DNA of 64,000 nt from Paralichthys olivaceus (lineage: Eukaryota; Chordata; Actinopteri; Pleuronectiformes; Paralichthyidae). The notes under the pieces were generated by a model, which saw nothing but the letters and a program-made list of their open reading frames with translations, was not told where the DNA came from and did not search any database. Positions 43,488-64,000 of the stretch are shown here, one piece after another. Location of the stretch: assembly GCF_024713975.1 (NCBI RefSeq), contig NC_091102.1, forward strand, positions 7,941,001 to 8,005,000, written 5' to 3'. The position numbers and the translations under genes are program-made. Position 1 is the stretch's first letter; every line of letters starts with the position of its first letter.

Positions 43488-46400
43488 AGCAGAAAATGTG
43501 AATGTATTTCACGTCTTTGAGCCTGAGGCTGAAACTGAAAATGACTGTTTTTGGTGAAAAGATGAGCGATAAGGCTCAGGCACTCAGGTGAGCATAGAAA
43601 TGGCTGAATAGTCCTGCAGCCTCGGTAACAGTGGGCAATCACAGCAGACACACACACACAGACACACACACGCACACAAACACACACAGCTTCAGATCTT
43701 ACTGCAACACAGCAAGCATACCCTCACCGATGTTGTTTGAGAAATGACATTGAATCTCCTTTGTCTGTGTGTAAAGTCTCATTCTCCTTGAAGCGATGAT
43801 GCATTTTTCTTTTCTTTTATTGCATTAAAAACAGGCCGTGACTATCAGGACAAATCTCTTAAATAATTGAAATGTTTCATATCCACCTGTCTCTCAGTGT
43901 CTCTGTGTCTTTATAACTCACCTTGGTATCTTAGATAGTGCTACAGGTGACGACTGCCATTAACTGAGCAGCTAATATTAGGTTTTCTTATTTATTGAAT
44001 TAATTTAATTTAAATACATTTGTCAAAAGTTACAATCTACAAGTAAAAAATATTGTAAATCACATCCATCCAGAAATGTTCTTTCTTGGTCCCTGGATCA
44101 ATAAACCCTGTGATCCACTGGTGACCAGTCATCTGGGATTGGCTCGTGAACCAAAGTTTTCACCTTCTCTGCAGAGCAGTAACACATGTACATGTCAATA
44201 TGGACCATTTGTTTTCTCTTTCTCTCTGTAGATATTGATCCTCCCAAAATAAAGTGTCCTACTGTGAAGGATAAGTGGGCAGAGCCCGGAAAACTGACAG
44301 CGAGGGTGACCTGGGACACACCGGAGGGTGTCGACACTGCAGATGGCATCCTCACAGAGTCAGTCTTATCTCCTACACTCCTCTTTAAGCTTATCCTCCA
44401 GTGTGCTCACCCCAGGGTTGTTATTCCACCTAGAAGCAGCCAGATCACAGCGAAAGATTAAACCTGAGCTCTTCTTTTGCAGCGTTATCCTGAAAGGGAA
44501 ACCTTCAAAATCAGACTTCCCAGAGGCACTCCACAAGATGTCCTACACCGTGTTTGACCGAGCAGGGAACAAAGGATCCTGTCGCTTCACAGTCAGAGTG
44601 CGAGGTGAGTTTCTAATGATGGTATCTGATCGTTTGTGTGGGGCAGGGTCAACAGTGAGTTCACAGTGTTAGTCGCAGGGGAGCGAAACAAAAAAACCAG
44701 CTCAGGTCACAAAAAGGCAAAACTCTAACACAGGTCAGATGAACCAATCCAAGAACGAGGAAACATCAGGGAACTGAACAGAACAGAGATGAAATCCACA
44801 GGGAGGTCAGGATGATTAAACTCAGGTTTCACACTTCAGGGTGCAGCATTCAGAAGAGTGGGGAACAAGACAAATACAGGAAGTAACATACACAAGGTAA
44901 CTCTTATATTTTCCCAAATTATTTGTTTAGTTTTTTTAATTTTCTAGGAATCTGTTGGTTTGCGTTGGTATGAAGGAGCTTCTTTTGTTAAAAGAAGGTC
45001 AGGGGTTCGTCTCTCAGCTGTGACAGAGCTGCTCCTTCTCCATTAATGTGATAATTCTGCTTCATAGAGACGTAAACTAGTGATCTGTGGTCGATGTGTC
45101 TTCTTCCCCTTGAATCAGAGTTTTGAATTCCCAGTTAAATTTATGACAAAAACCAAATGCACAGCTGTTCAGGAGTGAAGCTGTTTAATGGGAAATATCC
45201 CCATATTACCTCTGGTTTAGGGATTTAATGGATTCAGTGGAATTTGTGTCCTCCATCATACTGCAGGGCTTTATAATGTGATATATACACCAGGCTTTGA
45301 TGAGCACCTGAACCAACAAGCACCAGAGAGTGATACTGTGATATTTCCTGGATTAACACACTGAGGTAAACAGCTGTGTCTGTCACAGGTTTTGGAATGA
45401 GGTCAGCCATGTTATACAGACTTCAGCAGAGCAGGCCTCTGAATTAACTAACAACTACTCTGCATTTGTTGCATCACCCTTCTCCCATTATGCGTCTCGT
45501 GTGCGTCTCTGTGTTCAGTGCGCCGCTGCAGCTCACTGTTTGCCCCTGACAATGGTTACATGAAGTGCGACAGTGATGGAGACAACTATGGCGCCACGTG
45601 TTCGTTCACGTGCACTGGTGGCTACGAGCTGCGGGGCAGCGCTGCCAGAGTGTGTCAGTACGGACTCACCTGGTCTGGCACAGACACAACCTGTGCAGGT
45701 ACGTATGCTGCATGACAATGAACACACACTCACCCACAAACAGACACACAAATACGCTTTTATTCAAACCTTTAATTATTTGAAAATTTGTAATATGAGT
45801 GTTTGATCGATGAAGCATCTGAAGCATTGGGGTATATTTGCAAGGATATGTCAAAGTTATTATTTTATTTTATCATGCCTCCGACCACTGGGGACAGTAA
45901 CTGTGCCTCATGAACATGTTATCTTAAAGGTCCAGTGTGTAAGATTTAGGTGAAAGGGATTTTTGGCAGAAACTGAATATGAAATAATCTTAAATGGTGT
46001 GTTTCATCTAAATTGTCTGAATTGTTGTTTTCTTTACCATAGAACGGCTCTTTATATCTAAAAACTTCATATTTACATGGAGGGGGGTCCTCTCTGTGGA
46101 GGCCACCATGTTTTTTACTATCGGACAAACTGGACAAACTAAAACCTTTTGAGTTTCCATGACAACTGAAGTTCACCACAGGTTCTGTTTCATGTTGGGA
46201 ATGGGAGGGTGAGATGAGGAACATTCAGCTGCAACATGCAACTTCACCTCTAGATGTCACTAATACTACACACTGAACCTTTGAGAACACCTCAAGAGAA
46301 ACTTTTCTAATTTGGCACAAATCTTCTAAAACGAGCAGATTAATTGATTAGATTGTGTGGTCAAAGGTCAAAGGTCAAAGGTGAAGGCCTCATAAAACAT

Positions 46401-48168
46401 GATTTTGGCCTCTTGAACAAGATATCTTAAGTTTGCCACACTTCCAGTCACATTTAATTTCCATGTAGTGTCTAGTGCCGCATTAGCGCTAAACAGAAAT
46501 ATGTTGTATAAACTTGGTTAGTATTTATCTACCTGTGCTGAACCGCCTTCCCTGTGAGAAGCTCCGGTGAAGTGAAATGGCCCCTGCTTCTTTCCATCGA
46601 TCTGATCAAAATCAGTTCTGGATTCTCATCAACCGAACGTCTGTATCTATGAGACAGAGAAAAAGCAGCAATTAATGTCAGTTCACTTACAGATGGGTTA
46701 AAAATGATAAAATCATTCAGCATCTCCTCGTCATTTCTCTCTCTCTCTCTCTATATATGTATATTTTGCTGTGAAAAATTCTCTGTGTGTCGTACCTTCT
46801 ATATTGTCACTTAATTGTTCATTCATTGTCATCGCAGCCATGAACATCAACGTGGGTGTGCGGACTGCTGCCGCGCTTCTGGACCAGTTCTACGAGAAGC
46901 GACGGCTCCTCATTATCTCGGCGCCAACAGCTGCCAATCACAATTACCGCTTCCAGATGACGAACTTACAGGTGAGACACGACGCAGAGACAGAACACGA
47001 GCTGGAGTTCAGAGGCGACTACTGAAGCCAATGTGACTGGTGCACCGCAGCGTGTTTGTGTTTGTGTGTTGGGTTTTCGCTCTCGCTCAGTCGCCCAAGT
47101 TGGACAAAGCAGCAGAAGAATAGGAGGGAGGGCCCAATGATGAAGAGAAAATGTCAAGGCGATGAATAAATGATACTGACGCTGGCTGTGATAAGGCGGT
47201 GCCGGAGATGGATGTTCCTGGGCTCGTCACAATCCTTTAAGGATAACTGTCACTAAACGCCCGACCTTTCAGAGCGACTGGGTTATCAGCTGGAAGACAA
47301 ACACATAATCAAAGTTTGTCTTTCTTCTAATCAGTAACGATGTTGATAACCAATTAGCAAAATGTCATATAATTTAAATCAGGTAGATTGAGATTTGAGC
47401 TGAAAAAACATTTTCCCTTTATTTTGTATAATTTAATTCTTAAAATAACAAGAAAAGTGTAAACAGTCAGAAATAAAGTTGCTGTGGCACATTTTATTTT
47501 CTCTTAATTAAAGAAAATGGATCTTCATTTATTTATAACTATCATTATCATATAATTAATCAACACTGATCTGTTTTCAGCAACATTATAGCTTTGAAAC
47601 TATTTACAAATTAAATGCTGCTTATAAATAAATAAATACATCTGTGCTGTGTGTTTATATATCAGCAAATCTGCAAACAGTGTGGTTTTTGGTATAAACC
47701 AGTTTTATTTTTTTATGTTTTTTTTAACACTAAGCCTTTTAAGAGTTCTTGTGAGGAAAGTTAGTGTGATGATAGAATCAGACTCTGCACATAAATCATT
47801 CTGCTCAGTGAAAGTCAAACATCCGAGTGAAATAAAGAATAAAACACATTTTTGAGTTGAAGGGGACTTGAATAAATCATGAAAATAATCTTTACTTGCA
47901 GCCTGAGCGCTGTCTAAACTTAGTGTAACAGAGTTTAATATGCTCTGGACTTGAAGCTGTGCTCACTTTGGTTTGTGCTGCACTGGAATCAATAGCAAAG
48001 TTATAAAAGTTATGGATCCGTCTGTTTTTCTGTCCTGTGGGAGCAGCACGCTCAGTGTGGACTGGACCTGAGGCACGTGACAGTGATAGAGCTGGTCGGG
48101 ACCTACCCTGCACAGATCGGACGGATTCGACACCAGCTGCTCCCCCCACCACTGGCCCTGCAAATCAG

Positions 48169-48221
<53 letters not shown>

Positions 48222-48439
48222 ACAGCTGCTCACTGGGCTGATGTGTGTTTCCTAGGTTACTGCTCCAGATCCCACAGAGGTCTTTCCAAATGGTGCTGGT
48301 AGACAAGCAGGGCATGGACAAGCAACGCTACCCGTTCCCCATCACAGCGGCCGAACTGTTCACCACCATCGACACTTTCCCGCAACGCAAGGACGAGATG
48401 TTGCTACAGCAGGAGGCGGGTCAGGGCTGTCAATCATAA
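33013..48439 (+). CDS. srpx: Sushi repeat-containing protein X-linked homologue
   Basis: Ten exons: 33013-33073, 38656-38712, 41435-41623, 43038-43214, 44232-44358, 44483-44604, 45519-45698, 46838-46971, 48047-48168, 48256-48439 (TAA). Total 1,353 nt, 450 residues (human 464). Order: a signal peptide ([18 protein letters not shown]), a short acidic segment ending SRRYK, sushi 1 (about 40-102), sushi 2 (103-161), a HYR domain (162-244, [14 protein letters not shown]...DTADGILT), sushi 3 (245-304, [17 protein letters not shown]) and a C-terminal region (305-450, [36 protein letters not shown]) belonging to the DUF4174 type. Sushi cysteines and tryptophans are present in each module. SRPX (ETX1/DRS) is a secreted or matrix-associated protein linked to growth suppression and apoptosis; its biochemical role is poorly known. 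Several acceptors have short alternatives (see exon 9). Confidence 0.96.
33590..34010. repeat. Interspersed repeat fragment with TTAACCTTAAC motifs
   Basis: Repeated CTAACC/TTAACCTTAAC hexamer-like words, then AGTCTCCATAATGTGACTG and TTAGGTCCCCACAACATGAG. These match, in the opposite orientation, the segment at about 17530-17720 in otc. The words resemble telomere repeats only superficially. Confidence 0.55.
34339..34382. repeat. (TG)n microsatellite
   Basis: A pure TG run of about 22 units in srpx intron 1. Confidence 0.95.
36050..36290. repeat. Third copy of the AAAGATGGACGAC-ended element (fragment)
   Basis: Shares TTTGGAGCCAGAGTCTGTGC, GATACACATGTTCGGCCAAT, AGCTGTCAATCATGACA and TTTTTATAGCATCAAATAAA with the elements at 3076-3458 and 32095-32462. 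The left end resembles AAAGATAGAGGACG; the right end is missing. Confidence 0.65.
37539..37606. repeat. Interrupted (CA)n microsatellite
   Basis: Two CA runs separated by an ACAGACATACATACATAC interruption, in srpx intron 1. Confidence 0.95.
40475..40640 (+). repeat. Interspersed repeat, copy 1 (TCAGTGCATGTCTGA family)
   Basis: Contains GTCCAGAGCAGCTGACTCTG, GACATTTGCGTTCTC and GTCAGTGCATGTCTGAAAGC. The same phrases in the same order occur at about 53430-53605 in a sytl5 intron. No coding content. It lies in srpx intron 2. Confidence 0.7.
43404..43487. repeat. (CA)n microsatellite
   Basis: A pure CA run of about 42 units about 190 bp downstream of srpx exon 4. Confidence 0.95.
45926..46282. 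repeat. Full-length inverted-repeat element (AAAGGTCCAGTGTGTA...)
   Basis: It starts AAAGGTCCAGTGTGTAAGAT (45926) and ends TACACACTGAACCTTT (46282). The 16-nt termini are inverted repeats with one mismatch, 357 bp apart. There is no ORF of note. A half copy lies at 9895-10062. The structure fits a MITE. Confidence 0.8.
46315..46460 (+). repeat. Fragment of a dispersed repeat with GGTCAAAGGTCAAAGGTCAA
   Basis: Phrases such as TTTGGCACAAATCTTCTAAA, a triplicated TCAAAGG word and CCTCATAAAACATGATTTTGGCC look like a dispersed fish repeat. Part of the family (GACACAAACAGATCCCTGTGA, TTCAAGAATTCATGAGGTAA) recurs at about 51040-51190. The triplicated TCAAAGG words resemble nuclear-receptor half-sites, but their setting in a repeat makes function unlikely. 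Confidence 0.45.
48169..48255 (+). repeat. srpx: srpx intron 9, 87 nt, mostly (CA)n
   Basis: The intron runs from the donor ATCAG|GTACACAC to the acceptor TTTCCTAG. The CA run (48170-48217) starts inside the donor site itself and fills over half of the intron. It is close to the lower size limit for a vertebrate intron. Confidence 0.85.
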
Positions 48440-51400
48440 AAGACACGCCTGCCTTTTTCTGTGCACATGTGCGGACTGTCGGCCATCTTTGATCCTTCTC
48501 CTCCCCCAGCGAGAGCAGACAGAACCTGCTCTGACCTCCTGTTCCTGTCCACATGTCCCACTCTCCCACATAAACTCTAACAGGTAACAGTGCAACATCC
48601 CAACTACTCATCCAACTCATCCAGTGAGAACTCATTTCAGTCCTGTATCCTAAGGTGTGTGTGTGTGTTTGTGTGTGTGTCATCATAAGTGTGAGTCATG
48701 GAGATTACTAAGTGGGTCACACAGTACATTACAATCATATTGATTCCTCAGTCACGTCTTTCTGTATGTTTTATTATTATTATTATTATTGATATTTTCA
48801 ATCAGAAATATGTTTAACTATTTTGTACAAAAAGTATTTTTACTGTAGAAAACCTTACACCTGTCTTAATATTTATATCTCATTTCTTTGATAATGACGT
48901 TCTCTGACACTCCCTGGAAAACTGTACAGTACATCTGTGTGTCCACGTCAGAATTTACAAAACACTGATTAAAAAATGTTTTTCATGGAGGATGTGATCT
49001 TCAGTTTGTCAGTGAGAGTAAACACAAGAGGTGTGTGAGAACGACTTACGACAGCCCTAAGGTGCAAATCACATCAAATGAGTTATTGGGTAAATTTTTT
49101 AAACTAGAACAGTATCCTGTACATAAATTAATTAATGTATGTGATAATATAATTTCTCATTCAGGTCTGTCAGTAAAGATGGATAAAGTTTAAAACTATG
49201 TCCTACATGGACTTTATTCTGACTCTGGATGTTAAGTTTTTTGTCAGAAACCTTTAAAGAAGTTGTAAAAAAGAAAAAAGCCACTGCAATGATCTTTAGG
49301 TGCAATAGTTTGGTTTTTGCCACAGAAAATAATTAAACAAGAAGATTACAGAAAATGAATCAGCAGCTACTTTGATCGTCCCAGTTTTTTTAATTTGCCA
49401 AATCACTGTTAAGTCAATGTGAATATTTTTCATGTTTATATTATATCAATGAACTTCATTAACACTTGCAAGCAATTTTAAAACATCCGCTGCGAAATTA
49501 TAATTAAAAATGAGTGACAAGATTTTTTGCACAATCCTTCAGTCAGAAAAACCCAAATAGTGTTGGAGCTGCCACTTACAAAGAAAACACTTGAATAGTC
49601 ATTCAATAAATCAATCAACAGTTAGTCTATGGAAAGATGTGTTTATTTCAAAATATTCCCTTAACATATTTTGAACAAAAAGGCTTGAATGGAGTGAATC
49701 TGATGTTCGGAACAGAGACACTACATGATGTACATCAAGAGCTTCTTCAGTAATCGGGTATTGCACAAGCCTCTCATCTAAAATACATTGTACAGTGAAC
49801 ACCATGAGTTATTACTCTAAGTGTGGAGTGTGAAACTGTTTTGCTCTGCGGGTTCAGAGCGGCGGTTTGGCCAAGGACGAGCGTTCAGAAACCAACCAAC
49901 ATGAAAAATGGATGTGTAGGGTTTGAAACTGGAGGATCCTTTTTATTTATCTTTTTGTGAACTGCGTGATCCGTCACAGGACGGTGGTCCGAGGAGCCGT
50001 GGGTGACAGGGACAAGGTGACTGCCACTGACACCTTATTGCTCCCCCTGAGACGAACGCAGCGTGGCTCAGTGCTGACTCACTCTATCACACAGTGGCGG
50101 CCTCAGGGTTCCTGGGAACGCACCGCAAGTCACACGTCCTCTTCTGTGTGTAAAGTGATGTCATTATCAGTGCTTTAAATAACCTCCTTTTGTTCTTGTC
50201 TAATACAGTACCATGCAGCATCTATTATCACACTGATACAGTGTTATGTTCATTTACATTGAATCTAGTCTAAATCATGGATCCGTCCAGACTTTGTGCC
50301 ACAGATTTTTTTTTTTTTTTTACTAGAGAGTCAGGGGTGGAAATGAACTGAGTGCTCCTGTGACTTGACTTGCTCACAATGACAATGCTAGCATGTGGAT
50401 GCTAATCAGGTATAACGATAAGTATGATGAAGTTTAGCTGTAGGTTATAAATGATTTTAAGAGTTTGACAAGATTTGACCTGATGATGGCGCTACAGAGA
50501 CATTCATTAATCACCAGGTATAATGATTCATCCTCAACTGGATTGATTGCCAACAATGTTCTTGGAAATCTAACTATGTCAGCATGAATGTCTGTTAATG
50601 TTGAGATATTGTCCTGGATGAAGAGAAAACTTTGGTGATCATCACACACAGATTCATCCTCTGGGGACAATGAATGTCTGAACACAATTTCATCTGAATC
50701 CATCAAATGTTTAAATCTGGACCAAACGGGTAAATTGACTGAACCATAGAGCGAAGCACTCAACAGGATTTCCTCTTTGTCTTTGTCGTATTTCACAGTA
50801 AAGTACTTTTGTTTTTTGGGAATTTGATGAACCTGAAGTTTTTAATCACGGTGATTCAATTCTGATCAACAGACAATTAATCAAGGGCAATTTTGATAAT
50901 TGATTATTTGTTGTTTATTTGTTCACACTTGTTGCTTACAGCCTCTCGCCGCTTGGTGCAGTTTGGTCTGTCAACACAAGCTTTTGAGTTTGAGGACATC
51001 GCCGACAGCTCGAAGGAATTTAAAGGCCATTATGCACGTTTTTCAGGCATTTTTCTTCTTTTTTGCGTCCGAAAGCAATATCTCAGGATAAGTTTGACAC
51101 AAACAGATCCCTGTGACCTTGCAATATTTTTTGCATTATTTAATTCAAGAATTCATGAGGTAATTATGACAAAACGGAACACACATGGAAAAAAATAAGA
51201 ATTAAAATAATGATAAAATTAAAAAACTTTTTTTTACCATTATTCAGCGGCATAACTGACTGCTATGTGGAGTTTGAGTTCACTTAAAAGTATGTGAGTG
51301 AAGTATTTCTACTTTCACCCCAGTACAATTTTGTTGTACATCCTTCCATTATCTATATATTTCTAAGATCTCGACTTTGCGCTGTAAAGTGCCTTATTAT

Positions 51401-52286
51401 GATTTGGCACTATACCAATAAAACTGAATTAAATTGAATAGAATCTATAACATTTATCCTGTGAGGGTCAAGGGGGGAGCTGGATCCCAGCTGATTTTGG
51501 GCGAGAGGCGGGGTTCACCCTGGACAGGTCGCCAGCGTGTCGCCAGGACAACATAAACATTAGAGTCTTCAATAAACATAACCATGGACCCTGGGAGGAG
51601 ACCCCACACAACAGGGACTCAAACCAGGAACCAGGCTACAGTGCTACCCTCTGAAAAACCAGAGGTAATAGAGGGTTTCTCTATTTGGCTCCCTCATAAA
51701 TCTAAAAAGCATGAGCACACAGTGTGTACGTACTCTGAGGAGTCTTCAAGTGTTCACAGTTGATCATAATTCTGCTTCAGTAATAATTGAATGGAGTATG
51801 ATGTCACAGACTTTCTAACACCAGTCACTTTCCACCCCTGAACGCAGCTGTTAATGAGGCATCGTTGTGTGCTTCAGACCAGGATGCAGCTCAGTTGTAA
51901 AGGGAACGTCTACGTTTCTACATTATTAATCGGTGCCTTGTCGACTGTTGTCTACTTCAGCCGTTACAACACAAGGAAATGACTCTAGTAAATGTATCAC
52001 AGACACAAGGATGGACGCATCAGGAGTCACACCGTGTGCTTATTCTGTAGCTATAGTAAGTTACATACATGTTTTCTATATTCAGCAGTGAACAGCAGTG
52101 TTTGGTCAAGACTAGATGTTGAGGGACACATGTAGATGAGTGTGTAAGGCATGACTGGCTGTTCTGGACCTGAACATCTCAGAGGGGAGAAAAAGTCGGG
52201 ACCAGTCTCCACCAATCACACCTCTTCTTTTTCTCTTCCTCCTCTCCCTCCTTCTTTACCCTTCATCCTCTGCGCTTCGGTCTGGC
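48440..52286. other. srpx-sytl5 convergent intergenic region
   Basis: Both genes point into this 3.8-kb stretch, so it holds both 3'UTRs. No coding exon is supported. It includes dispersed-repeat fragments at about 50430-50800, 51040-51190 and 51430-51650, and an ATT-rich run near 48770-48790. The apparent 120-residue open frame on the minus strand at 50434-50796 lies within repeat-like sequence. Confidence 0.55.
51430..51650 (+). repeat. Degenerate LINE/SINE-type 3' tail
   Basis: Contains GGGGGGAGCTGGATCCCAGC, GGCGAGAGGCGGGGTTCACC and CTGGACAGGTCGCCAGCGTG, then CTGGGAGGAGACCCC. From memory these words mark a very common fish retroelement tail (L2-like). The copy is mutated and has no ORF. 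Confidence 0.6.
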
Positions 52287-63572
<11,286 letters not shown>

Positions 63573-63583
63573 CTGCAAGCACG

Positions 63584-63726
<143 letters not shown>

Positions 63727-64000
63727 CCAGTTATCCACTATATTTTGGAGATATGCGCTCATGTCCATTACTGCAGAGTCATTACACTGTGTCTATTTTC
63801 TCTGCTTTATCGGGATCATCTTGGTGGCTTAACTCTACAGTTTGTATCCTGCAGAGACGTACAGCCCCGGTACATAAATATTTTATTCAATTATTTCCAC
63901 TAACTAGGTTATTTTCTGTCCCGTCCTGAAGTCTGCTGATTATGTGATTTGAGATGATCCAGATTTTGCAGATCTAGAATTTTAACCCATGTTGGCTGAA

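Noticed and set aside
46363-46386. Triplicated TCAAAGG words as a nuclear-receptor direct repeat
   Set aside because: The words belong to a dispersed repeat family and are not near a promoter.
50434-50796. 120-codon minus-strand open frame
   Set aside because: The DNA reads like a dispersed fish repeat on the plus strand (for example GATTCATCCTCTGGGGACAA followed by TGAATGTCTG), with no splice context and no family match I can see.

Overview
The window is a vertebrate, almost certainly teleost, nuclear segment. It has intron-rich genes with GT-AG introns, dense (CA/TG)n and (TA)n microsatellites, and several short inverted-repeat element families of the kind common in fish. It carries six recognisable genes. 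I assembled exons by eye from splice signals, reading phase and remembered vertebrate orthologues. Five of the six models keep phase with no ambiguity that changes the frame; sytl5 has one small exon whose acceptor is uncertain. No organism name was given, and percomorph teleost is an inference.

Layout from left to right. (1) dcaf6 (+), 3' half only, nine exons from 712 to 5116, then a 3'UTR. (2) gpr161 (-), five coding exons from 12538 to 8063 plus a 5' noncoding exon near 13.7-13.9 kb; it converges on dcaf6. (3) otc (-), ten exons from 18605 to 15431, encoding a 356-residue mitochondrial enzyme. (4) rpgr (+), thirteen exons from 19513 to 30680, diverging from otc across about 0.9 kb and ending in a 4,023-nt ORF15-type Glu-rich exon (1,949 residues in total). 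(5) srpx (+), ten exons from 33013 to 48439, 450 residues. (6) sytl5 (-), running in from beyond the right edge and ending at 52287; thirteen exons give the linker and both C2 domains.

The block otc-rpgr-srpx-sytl5 has the same order and relative orientation as human Xp11.4, with otc and rpgr divergent and srpx and sytl5 convergent. The convergent dcaf6/gpr161 pair matches human 1q24. The window therefore joins two conserved blocks that lie on different human chromosomes, between about 13.9 and 15.4 kb.

The genes do not form one pathway. Two act at the primary cilium: gpr161 (brake on Hedgehog signalling) and rpgr (connecting cilium, photoreceptors). The others are a CUL4 adaptor (dcaf6), a urea-cycle enzyme (otc), a secreted sushi protein (srpx) and a Rab27 effector (sytl5).

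I did not find an unknown system. The points most worth a second look are the rpgr ORF15 exon with its tandem acidic modules, long alternating TG/CA tracts abutting splice sites in three genes, a GC-AG intron in otc, a perfect 37-bp hairpin between otc and rpgr, and several families of inverted-repeat elements.
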